Assembly: GCA_025602915.1 (NCBI GenBank)
Contig: JAHLJZ010000023.1
Location: forward strand, 186,001 to 250,000
Direction: 5' to 3'
DNA from: Paraphysoderma sedebokerense
Lineage: Eukaryota > Blastocladiomycota > Physodermatomycetes > Physodermatales > Physodermataceae
DNA length: 64,000 nucleotides
Shown here: piece after piece, positions 47,101 through 59,263 of the stretch
Layout of the letters: every line of letters starts with the position of its first letter
How positions within the stretch are numbered: position 1 is the stretch's first letter
Notes under the pieces: generated by a model
Databases searched by the model: none
What the model was told of the DNA's origin: nothing
Seen by the model: the letters and a program-made list of their open reading frames with translations, nothing else
Position numbers and translations under genes: made by a program

Positions 47101-49684
47101 CGTTTGGTAACATTCCAAAGCTTTGGCTGAGACCGAATGGATTATTCGAGCTGATAAAAGCAGAATGCAGCACATTTGGATTCTTTTGATTGTTTCTGTG
47201 ATTCGAAAGGTCATAGTCGCTATTTGAACTAGGCAGGATCCCACTGCTTAACCCACTTGGTTGCTTCTTCGTAGAAGGAGTTCTCATGAGTGATTTGAAT
47301 TTGTCGAATAAACTATCTGAAGTTGCACTTCTTCTCATTGTATTTGCGCTGTTTGGATTTCGCGGTACTCGAGCCAGCCTAGCATTCTTCGGTATCGTCA
47401 TTGATTTTCTGTTTTCGTCTTTGTCGCCTGCCAGTAAAGAGTGTTCACTTGCAGCGAATTGTCTCCTCAGTGTAGAGGAATTCGGCGTTCCTAGTTATAC
47501 AGAAACCAAACAAATTGTAAGTACTTTTTTCCATAGATTTGTACATTTGAAAACTTGTCCCACCATTGCCACCGAATGGAGATCTAGACCGACTCTTATA
47601 GGCTTCAGCGGCATCCACATCAGCGTACTGTCGCACCTTTTTTAATTGATCAGTCACGTCCGGTTCGGAACGTTGATTAAGCAGCGCATCTGCTAGCTTT
47701 TCACGATTTTTGGCAGACAAGTGTGCGTTTTTAGCTGATTCCACAGCAACTTGAAGATATTTAAAGAACGTGGCTTTTTGGCGTGAAGATTCTATAGTTA
47801 ATATAACTTCATCTACGACTTTCTTGGAAGGGTCTTGTGCATTTGGGTTGGTATCGATTTTGAGCATAAATGCGTTCTTGACGTCTGTCGAATGCATGAG
47901 GTCAAATGATCAGTACATCGCTTGCTACATCGCAGTATACGTTTCTGCTTACCTCCGGTATCCGACACATCTTCGACCTCAATATATAGCAACGGGATAA
48001 CTTGGCGTACTTGGTATTTATTCCTCAACAAGTTCTGCTTACCAATCAATAGGTGATCACTCAATAGAACAGCGAGCCGTCGATAAGTTTTATGATTAGA
48101 GGAGTTGACTTTGTAAACGATTGTTTCCATCAGGAATCGTCGTTGCAGATTAGTGGGAAGTGTCGTTGGCTGAGGAATGGAATAGGTTAGTCGTTGAATG
48201 CAAGTAATATGTTGCGCCCAAAAATAACCGTACGTCGAAATCCAATTTCGAAAACGCGCTGAGAAGTTTCTGCTGGTTTTCAACAAATCTACGGCTTTCA
48301 TTAACGGTGTCTACGACTTTTGAAATCAAGTTGCATGCTGCAGTCAGGTCGGCATGGTCCGGGTGCGTGGTATCCGTGTATTTGAGTATTTCCTATTTGT
48401 GAAACACGTTAGTATGCAAACAATAAAAGGCCCCTTATATTTTCTTTTTGGAATTTATACCTTCAATAAGAGTGGATATTTGCAGATGCGCTAATGAAAT
48501 GACCAAGGAGGTCAGTTCGCATGCCATGTAGCGTTACATCAATGGAAAAACTGTTACCTGAACCGGCTTTAATAGATAACTATCTAAATCTAGAGAACGG
48601 CACTCGGGTTTTAAATAGCAGTACTGAAATATTTATGAGTTAGTTATGTTATATTGACGAATAGCGAACCAAGGATACGTTACTTACTTGTAAAAATAAC
48701 TTCAAGTCAACATTATCTGCTTGAGACAGCAGGAACGCTTGTGCTTCTGGATAATTTGCACAATAAATATTGTACATTCGGAAGAATTGAGCCTATAATA
48801 AGTCACCGGTGAGAATGTCGCCTCATTCAATGTGCCAAGTAAAAATAATGCAATTACCACAACTAGAAAGATATCTCCGACTTTATTGATTGCACATTTT
48901 TCCTCGATTCTTCTTTTCTCTAATGACCGCAACAACTCTTTGTTCACGGATGTCAACTGTTCAACGTTTGAAAAGATTTTTGTGACCTCTCGCTGGCTCA
49001 GTATATGTTTTTGGCGAAATTGTCGCAAGAAAAGCTGAGCAGTTTCATAAACACATATGTTAGGTATCAATTATACGAAAATTCAAGTAATAAGAATTCT
49101 AAACGAACATCAATTAATAACTTCATGTCTTTCACATAATCTCGTTCAGTTTGTATTAACTCATAGATGACTTCTTGTCTTCGAACTTCTTGTTTCGTCA
49201 TGGTTGAAACGTCCAATGCAATTCCGGGTTTCGCAAGGCAAACATTATTGTCGTCCTGAGCATCAATATAATCTTCCAGTTCCTTTTCGGTGAGAACATA
49301 CCATTTCGGAGTTTCAGCCGAAATGAGATTTATTGGACTCATTGCAACAGTTGGGATACTACGAGAGAGTGTACTTTCTCGACTATTGTTTCCAGAGAGG
49401 GAGTTGGTTCGACTTAATGAATGGAACCCAGACATCCGAGAGAACCATCCCTGACCCTTTTGCGACTGTCCATTCGATGTCGTATAGACTGACAAAGTCG
49501 GTCGTGACGTTTGGGCAATTTGCGATTGAGGGGGCAGGGAAGACATGGACGAAAAAATTGCAAGTTCCGTGAAAAGACTTTTGTGCTTTGTCTTCGTCGA
49601 CATACTCGCTTGCAGTCTATCTCCTTCATCTTTATCTATGTCTTCGAGACTTTGTTTGAAACTGACCGAGGGGTTTTTCTGCAT
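44171..49684 (-). CDS. Dbl-family Rho guanine-nucleotide exchange factor (DH-PH) with long tail
   Basis: Activates Rho-type GTPases by GDP release. Nine exons (49684-49109, 49034-48858, 48792-48688, 48623-48558, 48490-48461, 48392-48234, 48169-47953, 47884-47525, 47490-44171) give 1669 residues. The DH domain (~165-365) shows RRQEVIYELIQTERDYVKDM, LFLRQFRQKHILS, FSNVEQLTSVNKELL, AQFFRMYNIYCANYPEA and the signature PVQRICKYPLLLKEIL, the last spread over three exons including a 30-nt one. The PH domain (~385-540) contains RRFLMETIVYKV, KTYRRLAVLLSDHLLI and KATFFKYLQVAVESAK. The tail of about 1100 residues is disordered, Ser/Thr/Val-rich, with a tandem repeat. There is no CNH domain, so it is not a typical Rom2/Tus1. 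Likely cell-polarity or cell-wall signalling at the cortex. Confidence 0.9.
45311..45780 (-). repeat. 90-93 bp coding tandem repeat in the RhoGEF tail
   Basis: About five degenerate copies of a 30-31 residue unit, each built as (Q/R/E)K(T/A)E-V-V-V-x(3)-V-x-V-E-(x)3-VPPTK-x-ES-x-AVE. Corresponding bases recur at 45401, 45494, 45587 and 45677, spacings of 93, 93 and 90. All copies keep frame, so length changes by whole units would be tolerated. Confidence 0.75.
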
Positions 49685-50548
49685 TTTGTTCGCTCAGGGG
49701 ACAAATGACACGGTCGAAAACGCGATGGTCGTATTAGAGAGGAATGTGGTCTGGTGAAAAATATAAGTCGTTTTTAGTTAATTCAAAGAAGGAATATCAT
49801 CAAAAGGTGTAATGTGGTTACCGAAGGGGTCCCCGATGAGTTCCGGAATTTCATACAGGTTAAAAAGTGCAAAGATATATCTGGGCCACCTATTGTCTAC
49901 ATATAATAGCATTGCGACATCAGGAATTCACAGTGAGAGACTTTACAGGAAAGAAACACCGAGCTGCTATGCTTTGCAACAGCATAAACGTTACTTGAGT
50001 CTTTGCTGGATATATCGTCGCATGTATCATTCGATGAAATTGAGCTCCACTGGATGATTTAGGAAGATGTTCGATATTCCGCTCGAATTATCTTTCACTA
50101 TTGAGCGTGGACACAATGGTTGCCGCAAATAGATTTTTGATGACTCGTGAACTTTTTGCATTGCCGTATGAGCTATTATAATAGAATCGTTCTGCAAAAT
50201 TTTGCCATTACCATGCAGATATGCGGGTGATCTTGACAATCCCCACCGCTTGTCACGCCACTCAGATATTCAAGTCTTGGTTAAACTTTTGCTGCGAAAC
50301 TTGATAAAATGGCAATACTCATTTATATACACTTTAAAATCGGTTCTACTTTTGATTGAGCGCCGATATATTGATAAAGATATCGGCATCTTGTAGTCGA
50401 CACCTAACATATTATATTTGCTCAGGTTGAAATTCAGCAATTAACTCTTCAATTCTGGTTGGGCTGTTCTCCGATTTAATTACTTTAATTGACATTCATT
50501 CGCATAGAATCTAGGAGAAGGATTTGATATAATTTGAATTTTTTTTCA
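49685..50548. other. Divergent intergenic region
   Basis: About 860 bases between the RhoGEF (leftward) and the Gln/Ser-rich gene (rightward). No gene seen; small open frames lack support. Confidence 0.6.
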
Positions 50549-52105
50549 ATGCCTAGTACAGCTGCCGATTCTCGCCGTCAGAGTCATCATATCCCGGCGT
50601 CCATGCATAGTCAACCACCGTCTCATTATCCCAGCGGTCAAATCCAACAATCATACCCTACACATAATACATTAGACCGCCCAATTAATATTTCAGAACG
50701 ACCACAGATTCTTCCGATGCATGGCACAGGACATTATAATCCTCAGCAATCGTTAGATTCTGTCTCTTCCAATATCGGTTCGCGTAATCATCATCTCGGT
50801 GAAAATTCGAATATGAATGCTACCGGATCTTACATTAATGTCCCATACGATATCTGGCTTCAGCAGCAAATGTTTGATTCTTCTCAGCAAAGTGTCTCTC
50901 ATTCTGGCACTCTCTCTGATTCTTACTCCACTGCTGAATCTCAATTGACAAATCTCATTCCACAGTCAAAAATTAACACGCAACCCAACAGTTCTTATCC
51001 CGCTAGTACTAATAGGAAATTTTCTCTGGTGGAGAAGAATCGTAATTCTCATCTAGGACCTCCCCAAACTTATTCACAAATAAAACATGGCCGTAATTCT
51101 CAAAATACCAATTCCGTCATCTCGAATTATAATCAACACCGACAACCTACTTCATTTATACCTCGGCATACCAATCAAGTTCAGAAACTTCATCCGAACC
51201 ATAACACAAAAAACCAGAGTACCTATCAAAGTTACACTCCCCCTCCACATCCCCGTTCATTTACACCATATCTTGCCCCAATTGAGGAACAAGTCCGACG
51301 AAAAAGGTCATCACAAGGATATAAACCGACAGAAAAAAAGTCTTCCCTGGGGACTAAAGATCGGTACCTTTCAAATCGTACTTTGCATGCTCAAAATGGA
51401 AATAGAAGTACAAATTACATTGCAGATAATGTGGGTAGCAATGGTAGAGCTAAAATTGTCGAATTTAAACCGTATACCGTTAACGACTACAAAAATATGA
51501 AACATCAAGATATGATATCAAGGTTACCTCAGAGGTATTTGGAATCTTTCAATCAGTATTCATTCATGTTCGGTAATTGCCCTTTTGCTGACATTATCTC
51601 TAGTATTGATCCCCGCGACGAAACTTATGAAATGCGTAAAGAAAAAGCATCAAAAATGCAAGACTACGCTAACCGCGTTCGACAACAACTCAAATCAAAT
51701 GGATCGACTACTCTACCATTTAAAAAAGTAATATTTACCTTCAATTATCCCTTTGATATTACGTATAAACAATTTTCTTTACTAATTGCATCCTCACAGG
51801 AACACCAACCAATTCAATTCGACCGTATCACACCGTACGCTCAACCAATTTACAATTCGATGCCACCCCATCCACAACCACAACAGCTTTATACACACCA
51901 ATACATCCCCACAGCTATACCAATACAATCTCCACCACAAAATTCACAGCTCTATCAACAATATTACCCTGTCTCGTTTCAGTCCCAACAGATGTCACAA
52001 GTCGGACAAGGCATGAACGGCTATTACCCGTTTTCAAACGGAAGTCATGTGAATATGGGTAGAGGTGGCGATGAAATGCAGGTTTCCGGGTTCATGAGAA
52101 GCTAG
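50549..52105 (+). CDS. Gln/Ser/Asn-rich protein with a conserved PYT-DYK/coil module
   Basis: Disordered protein of about 494 residues if the likely intron 51728-51799 is removed, or 518 if it is read through. The start is the ATG at 50549. Most of the chain is rich in Gln, Ser, Asn, His and Pro, with a Tyr/Gln/Pro-rich C-terminus that looks prion-like. One ordered part stands out near residues 310-390: EFKPYTVNDYKNM, then a helix-like stretch with MRKEKASKMQDYANRVRQQL. That pairing (F-x-PYT-x-DYK followed by a charged 'EKA..YA..VR.Q' helix) resembles a module I know from metazoan cilia-associated proteins such as JHY. This is a pattern match from memory, not proof of homology. Function unknown. 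Confidence 0.6.
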   Translation: MPSTAADSRRQSHHIPASMHSQPPSHYPSGQIQQSYPTHNTLDRPINISERPQILPMHGTGHYNPQQSLDSVSSNIGSRNHHLGENSNMNATGSYINVPYDIWLQQQMFDSSQQSVSHSGTLSDSYSTAESQLTNLIPQSKINTQPNSSYPASTNRKFSLVEKNRNSHLGPPQTYSQIKHGRNSQNTNSVISNYNQHRQPTSFIPRHTNQVQKLHPNHNTKNQSTYQSYTPPPHPRSFTPYLAPIEEQVRRKRSSQGYKPTEKKSSLGTKDRYLSNRTLHAQNGNRSTNYIADNVGSNGRAKIVEFKPYTVNDYKNMKHQDMISRLPQRYLESFNQYSFMFGNCPFADIISSIDPRDETYEMRKEKASKMQDYANRVRQQLKSNGSTTLPFKKVIFTFNYPFDITYKQFSLLIASSQEHQPIQFDRITPYAQPIYNSMPPHPQPQQLYTHQYIPTAIPIQSPPQNSQLYQQYYPVSFQSQQMSQVGQGMNGYYPFSNGSHVNMGRGGDEMQVSGFMRS

Positions 52106-52579
52106 ATATAAAGCAGTTGTCGAACTTGACTTATTTCCTTGGTAATTTTTGTAGATTTCACAGTTACAGATACCCATGATTGCAATTGTAATTCTCATTT
52201 ATGGTCACTTCGAAAATTTTGAAAAAGAAATATGCTTTGCAATACAGCTTATCAACAAAGTCACAGATAGAGATGATATATTCTTATTGAATCGAGGGTA
52301 TAATATTCAATAACGACAACATACAAAACAGACAAAAGGATCAAGAATAATTCAATGATATATAGTACAATCTAGTTTGAATTATTCAATACCAGTCTGA
52401 AAACCAAAAATCAATTCAAACTCGTCGGGAATATTTAAAACGAACAAATGACGAAGTTCAAGTAACAGTAATAATTGGTATAAAATTATATTCAATCTAA
52501 AGTGTCCACGTCGTCTCCAACTGCTTAATTCCAGTTAAATCGTGTTTAATTAAGAAATAATAATAACGTGTAATAGAGT
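52106..52579. other. Convergent intergenic region
   Basis: About 470 bases between converging genes; AT-rich, with poly(A)-like words. No gene seen. Confidence 0.6.
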
Positions 52580-55500
52580 TTATGCGTTATCTTGTAACCG
52601 AGTAATCAATGGTGGAGGTCGATTCGGTTCGGCTTTGGTGGTGTTATAGTTCCATAAGGGTGTAGGTTCCATAAGACCGGCTTTGTTGAAAGCAACCATG
52701 GATACAAATCTGCCCGTGTAGAAGCCAACCATTAAACTAAGGGGAAAAAAAGGAAGGATTATTAGATTATGACACGATATTTGATAAAAATAGACAGTTG
52801 GAGAGCTTACCTGTCGACTGTAATGCCTACAACTTTGGAAAACGGTGCAGGTAGGAAGGAAGAGTAGTAACTCAATGTATCGAAAATCCAACTTCCAGTG
52901 TTCAAAATAGCGATCGTTGCTCGTTTTGGATCTTTCCAATTTGTGGCCGGTAAAATATCCTTGAGTAGTAAAATTTGTGCAACTCCTTGCGGAATACCGA
53001 GGAAAATACCAATCATGTTACGGAATACTGTTGTCGGAATTGGCAACGGGATAGCGGCATCAATTGTTTGAATTTGTTTGATGACCATGGAGACGGTCCA
53101 AGCCGAGTACCACAAGAACCAGGGATTGTTGACATTGTAAAGAGCTTGGTGGATGGTTGCAGGCGATTTATCAGGAACCTATAGTGATAATATGTTAATA
53201 TTCATGAACTTGAAGAGAACATTGAACCGATATATTCTTACCTGTTCGACGGGGAAAATAGTAAAAATCATAACCCAAGCTACAGCTGCAGTTGAAAATC
53301 TTCGGAAAAAGGTTGCAACTGGCGACAAGTTAACGAACACTTGCAAGTATCCCTGAGCTATAGCGAGATCCACCAAAAACATCAACATTCCTCTTGGACC
53401 CCAATCTAACTGTGTGTTTACTCTATGTTCACGTTCCGCATTCCATGGACCCAGATGTGTTGCTTGTCTCATTGCGATTTTGTAGAACATAGGGTTCGGT
53501 TCGGAGAGGTACACTTTGAGTTCAGCTTCGGTAATGGGTTCCACATTTTGGAATAACTTGATAGTGTAAACGTTATGCATAGATGCCATGAGGATGTAAA
53601 TGTTGAAGAGATTGAAGTCGTGGGTTTCTCGGGATATGACGTCGTTATAGAATTGATAAAGGAGAGGGATATACAGTTTGACGTTTGTAATTTCCCACAT
53701 GTACTTGTTCATGACAGGAATAATTTTGAGGACACCACGTAAGACTTTGGTGATAACTTTTGCTGTTAATTGAAACATAACATCGAGTAAAGCGAAAAAG
53801 TATGTTACAGAACGAGCGAGTAAGTTGGTATTCTCTTTTTGAAAGGTAACGAGTTTGGTATTGGCTTCTTTGAATCCAGCATCGTCGAATACACCTTCAG
53901 ATTTTAAATCTTTCAAAAACTGAATGGCTAGGTTATCGATATCCTTTGCTGTGCCATTTTTAACTTCAATCTTGCCTTCTGCGGCATTGTTAAAAAACAT
54001 GTCTTCGACAACAGAATGTTCAACGCCTTTAACAGATTCTCGAAGATCAGACGTTGCGCCAGGCTTGGTAAAGTCTTTGGGGCCTTTCGCTTTCATTTGA
54101 AGTAGTGAAGGAAGTGCATTAAGGGATATGTTTCCACCAAAGTAATTGGCTACGGAATTGAAAGAAGTGTGAACTGAAGTTGACATGTTGGCGATGGCGG
54201 ATTCGAGAAGATCACTTTTGACATCGTGAAGTTGTGGGGCCAGAGGGATAATAGATTTGCAGTAATGACGCAAGAATTGAGTGTATCGAAGAACTGAATC
54301 CCATGAAAAGAACCACTGAAAAAAGGAATCCATGAATTAGGCCGCTGAAAAATATTTTCTGTGAAAGAACAAAAAAATTGACGTACTCTGATCTTTTCCA
54401 ACACTCTTGTGACTGATACTTTTATCCAGTTGAAGACTTTAACTACAGCTTGGATGACTTGTTGAACAGTTTCCACAACGAATCGTTTGATCGATCCAGC
54501 AACATCTTGAATGAACATAACGAGGCCATTGCCATTTCCATCGCCACGATCTTGAAATGCGATCTCACATTTGCGGATTGGGGTTGCCAAAAGTTCAGCA
54601 AATGAAGAGATTGCGTTTTCGGTACGGTTTTGGACTTTATCCCACCAGTCGCGAAGTCCGCGCGGTGTAAGACGTGAAGGAGATCGTTTGGAAAGGGAGG
54701 TCGAATGAGAGTGAGCATGGTAGATGATTTTGTTATTCTCTTTGGATGTATCGATCAGGAATGACCACGAAGGTGATCCGGATAGAGATGATGAGGGTGA
54801 TGAAGCGGACTGTCGGGGTAGTATACGCTCGAAGCGAGATTGTTCGGCGTTGAATGGAACGTGGTAGGTAGCGATCAAATCTTTGTGAGGAACATAAGGT
54901 TTCTCCTGGTTATGCCACTGCATCTGGTTGTAATGATGATTCCTCCTAAGGAGCCTTCTCTTGATTAGTCTTTTCCCACTCTTTTGATTCGATTCCATCA
55001 ACGGTGATGATTTCATTGCTTGAGTCATCAAGTTTTGAATCACTTTTGCAGCAGAGTCTGCGTCAGACTCTTTGAGGGTAGGGTTCAGTTGACGAAGGGT
55101 AGATGATTTAATGCCGCCGAGTGTGTGGAAGGCTGCATAATCCGGATGAGCGACAACCCACTCGTTGTTCTTCATGAATGAGGTTCGTAACATTAATGGC
55201 GGAAGTTGAATTGAATTCACCAAGTTCTCCTTTTGTGAATCAGACACAGGTCCATCGACAATCGGCACAGAAAATGCCACACGGCCGACAGCGTTTGTCT
55301 TGAAGGAATATGTTCGTCCTTTAATGAATTTAGATTTTTCGAGTCTGCCGTTCGCTTGCAATATGACTGGTAGATCTGCTTCCCTCGATTGAATTTCGAC
55401 AATCTGATCTTTGTAAGGTGAGAATGCATTATTTTCCTTATCGAGGTAGGAAGTAGTGATGACAATGCGGTGCGATGTAAATTTTTTGAAGTTTGGGGAT

Positions 55501-55867
55501 GATTTTGAAGGTTGGAACCAATCCTCTGACAGTTTGGCTTTTGCAAAATAATTAGTACCACGCAGTTCAGAGTGCGATCGCAATGCATAATAAATATGAA
55601 GGCATACCTTGAACCTGAAAGTGGGGTTTTAGATTTACATCGGCGAATGACAATGATATGCTGTTGAGGAAAAAGAAGAGGAAAAAGTCAGTACAAGATT
55701 AGAACACAGGGTTGACGATGGCACGACGAGAGAGCAGTTGGCTACTCCGTTTGCAGACCGTCAATGCAGATATAAATACTTGCAAAAGTTGACACTTACA
55801 AACAAAAATATAAATATATACAAAAGAGGGCCTGAAGGCGGCCCGCCGAAAAAGAGAATGCACGCAT
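52580..55867 (-). CDS. Large secreted protein of unknown function
   Basis: Six exons (55867-55800, 55660-55608, 55537-54387, 54315-53242, 53178-52811, 52736-52580) give 956 residues in phase. A signal peptide spans the first two exons (core LFCIYLYFCFISLSFA, cleavage before DVNLKPHFQV). Next comes a probable beta-rich section (KLSEDWFQPS, HRIVITTSYLDKEN), a basic proteolysis-prone linker (KRLIKRRLLRRNHH), then an amphipathic helical second half starting WFFSWDSVLRYTQFLRHY. I recall similar WD-rich 'W-x-F-x-W-D-x-x-L' segments in large uncharacterised fungal extracellular proteins. The intron at 55538-55607 has a perfect TACTAAT branch site, which supports this splice model. No catalytic motif seen. 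Confidence 0.75.
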
Positions 55868-56334
55868 TATTTTCTCAGTCAATCCAACAAGTTTTCTGGC
55901 ATAGCAAAGAGGGTGGATAGTATTTTGGGAGTTTTTGGATTTTCTGAGAGCGGAGTGCAAAGAGAGGAATAGCAAACAAGGTGACAAGAGCAGGAAAAAA
56001 AAGATGACGGATTAAAAGTAAGGTACGGGCACAAGACCGGATCAAGGGGGTGACGGTTGCTTGAGGGGACAAAAGGATTGCGAACACAGCGAGGATGCTA
56101 TTCGACGGAGAACAGGGATAGGGGACGTCCGCATGACTTAGTGCTGCTGCATCCTTTCTCATTTTTCTTACATTCCATCCGTCTTTGACTGCATCATCTG
56201 ACGGTACGATCTGAAGCAGAATGAATGCCGCGGTGCTGCTTAAGGCGGCCCGTCCCTGTATGCGTCGCGCGGCCTCGGCCCAACCGCGAAGGTACACAAT
56301 CGGCCCGGCGCAGATCTGAAACCCCACGCTGGAG

Positions 56335-56342
56335 TCACGTGA
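56335..56342. promoter_or_regulatory. Palindromic E-box TCACGTGA
   Basis: Second perfect copy in the window of the 8-bp palindrome found upstream of cytochrome c1, here within a 10-bp palindrome (56334-56343) in the GC-rich divergent promoter. Candidate bHLH site; inference only. Confidence 0.35.
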
Positions 56343-57155
56343 CGTTGAATTCCTTGGCGGGACGCGCTGTGGCCAATGGAAATTCACAAAAATTGAAAAT
56401 TGCAACGCAAAAATTCCCCCCTGTAAAGCATTCCCCGTATGACTCGGTCAAAATCAAAATTCGCAATCTCAATCGGGACGCAATATTAGAGCTCATCTGG
56501 TATTGTTTCCGATACAATCATCGATAGGGTTGCCGACGAGAGATTATCAGTCCACATCCCTGCCGCATCCCCCGCAGCAGTCAGCACCGGCAGAGCCCCC
56601 GCACAGTAATGACTAATGATCCGATACCAAGAACACACCATATGAAATTTTGGCAGGGAAGAAAGCTTAATGGGGAATGTCTTTATCACAAAGTGAATCA
56701 TCAATGCTAAAGTCAACGGCGCGTTGCACAATTCTGATCTCAACCCAACACTAAATAAAACTATCCCATCAATATGGCACGTCGTCTTGTTAAGGTGCAC
56801 CACGCTCAATCTAGGATGCATCTCATCAAACTATTTCCGTGCTAGACAAGATTTAGCCATGTTGTACTGATCTTTACAGATTTGCCTGACCGCATAGTAC
56901 TTAACTTTTGGACAATTCGAGCAATGAATTCAGGAATCTATCACCATACACCGTTCCGCAAAATGCTAATTTAAGCAACATAAACCACACTTAAACTCCG
57001 CGAGTGAAATCCGCATTCCATCAATGTGGACTCGCTCTCATAACGTCGCTTGTCAAAAGCAATAGCAACGGTAGCAACGCAAAATCAGTCAGTTGTTCCT
57101 ATGCGAGCCTCGCGCAATGCTGAAACAATTGAAAAAATATTTTGCCTTTACAATG

Positions 57156-57161
57156 TATAAA
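57156..57161 (+). promoter_or_regulatory. TATA box of the multicopper oxidase gene
   Basis: TATAAA 55 bases upstream of the ATG at 57211. Plausible core promoter element. Confidence 0.4.
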
Positions 57162-57210
57162 GCTCCGTAGAAAAGTGACATAGTAGCTTCCTATCTGTTT
57201 TTTAGTCACA

Positions 57211-59154
57211 ATGTATTTGCATTCATTGTCCGTAATACTGTCGCTCGGTATCCTCTTTCTGTCTTCAGTGACGTCTTCTACCATAGTGACGCACACCTTC
57301 AATGTCACATATGGCCTCAGGAAGCCAGATTGCCACGAAAGACAAGTGATGCTGGTCAATAATGAGGTATGTTGACATTACAAACTGTCCAACACACAAA
57401 TCCCAAATTAATGCTCAACGCAGTTCCCGGCGCCGGAACTCAGACTTAGCAAAGGCGACATATTAAGTGTTAAGGTCGTTAATAATTTGGATAAAGAGAT
57501 ATCAGTACATTGGCATGGATTGCATCAAAAAAGTAGTCCCTCTATGGACGGAGTGCCGCATTTGATACAAAATCCGATTCCACCAAAGGGTGAATTCGAG
57601 TATGTGATCCCTGTCAATGAACAGGTTGGAACCTATTGGTATCATTTGCACACAGGTGTAAGTAGTGGAATTTCAATGGCTACTTGAGTTTGAGCTGCAG
57701 AAATGATACTGACGTCTAGATCAAAATATATAGGTTCAATCTCATGATCTTTTTGGTGCCATCGTTATTAACGATCCAATGCCACCATATCGATATGACG
57801 AAGAAAAAACAATTTTCATCGGAGACTGGTATCATGCCAGCGAGGAAGCACAGACCAACGGTCTCCTAGGTACAAACTTTACATGGATAGGAAATCCGCA
57901 ATCTCTTCTCGTCAATGGCAGAGGAAATTCCAATTGCTCACAACCCAACCACTCTATCATTGACGTCACTTCAAATAAGACATATCGACTCCGCTTCATT
58001 TCAACCTCTAGTCTCGCTTATTCCCGACTCCATATTCCCGGACACAAATGGAGAATTATTGAAGCCGATGGGTATTACACACAACCCCTAGAAACTGATG
58101 TCCTCGAAATCAACTCTGGACAACGTTACTCTGTCTTATTGGAAACAAACCAACCCGCCAAAGATTACCCCATGAATGTTGAGTTTCTGTGGAGAAAAAG
58201 TAATCTTACAGGCCAAGCAGTAATTAGGTATACCGACTCGAAATTACCTCAAAACTCAACACTTGAAGCTTTCTCTCCATATCCATCGGAACCTAAACCG
58301 TACTGGATTCTTGATCAATTGGTCGCTCACGAGTCAACTTATCTTTCTCCTCCGACCCGCACGATTGTGATTGAAGGGAAACAGGAAAAGATGAGTGACG
58401 GAAAAATGAAATGGACTGTAAACGGCAAATCCTGGCAATTCGAACACTCGAACAAATCTGATACAGTTCCATTATTACAAAAAGTGTTATCTTCAGGCGA
58501 TTACAAAACCCACATTAGCAACGACAGTAACATCATTGAAGTTAAATATGGCGAAATAGTAGACATCATATTCCAAAACACCGTTTCTTGTACGTCTTAA
58601 TTACTCATTTTTGTTCCAGTCAAACACCATTGTGAACTAACTATCCACCTCTTCAGTAAACGGCGTATGTGAACAACATCCATGGCATATGCACGGGTTC
58701 TCTTTCTACGATCTCGGTTCAGGACCCGGACTATATAACGCAGCTGAACACCAAAAGTTCCTAAACACTCACAACCCAATCCGAAGGGACACTACAACTG
58801 TGTATCCATATTCTGCGGCGTTTAATCAAGCACCCGGTAAAGGTGGGGATCCTTGTGGCTGGAAAGTGGTCAGACTAGTGATTGATAATCCGGGGGTCTG
58901 GTTAGCTCGTGAGTATTAATTTGATATGTCAATTTTTAATTCCGTCTAGACGATGTTAAATGAGATTAATTATCGTTTTATTAGATTGTCATATTCCAGC
59001 TCATGCGATTATGGGAATGCAATTCGCTTTGTTGGTTCCCCCGAATACGAAATACAAATTAAACGGACATTCTAACCACGCTTCAAAAGCGAAATTAGAT
59101 GTAGCGAACATATCTGGATTGTTTGCCATAATACTAGCCATGTTGCTCTTGTAG
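57211..59154 (+). CDS. GPI-type multicopper oxidase (laccase/ascorbate-oxidase-like)
   Basis: Extracellular four-copper oxidase that couples one-electron oxidation of phenols or metal ions to reduction of O2 to water. Five exons (57211-57366, 57424-57657, 57734-58589, 58657-58908, 58985-59154) give 555 residues. Signal peptide MYLHSLSVILSLGILFLSSV. All four copper motifs are present: HWHG, WYHLHTG, HPWHMHG and HCHIPAHAIMGM. The last carries the type-1 axial Met position. The C-terminus is a hydrophobic tail (ISGLFAIILAMLLL) with small residues before it, suggesting a GPI anchor or wall attachment. Many N-glycosylation sites. The exact substrate, laccase-like or ferroxidase, cannot be told from sequence alone. 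Confidence 0.95.
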
Positions 59155-59263
59155 TCAAATTAGATATATTTATACATTGATCCAGTCATAATACATCTAC
59201 ATAATACAATTTCCTCTATACATATTGTCTTACCCTAGATGTCGCTACCACGGTTCTGTAGCG

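Larger units (their letters stand above)
55868..57210. other. Divergent intergenic region with a GC-rich island
   Basis: About 1.3 kb between the secreted orphan (leftward) and the multicopper oxidase (rightward). The stretch 56080-56350 is clearly more GC-rich than its surroundings and contains GTCACGTGAC. The long minus-strand frame 55875-56405 overlaps the first exon of the secreted gene and looks like chance openness in GC-rich DNA. No RNA gene recognised. Confidence 0.55.

Noticed and set aside
55592-55617. Alternative reading that starts the secreted orphan at an internal frame near 55583-55614
   Set aside because: The model with the TACTAAT-bearing intron (55538-55607) and the signal-peptide exon at 55800-55867 closes in phase and gives a proper leader.
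55875-56405. 176-codon minus-strand ORF in the GC-rich island
   Set aside because: Overlaps the first exon of the secreted orphan in another frame; high GC makes long open frames likely.
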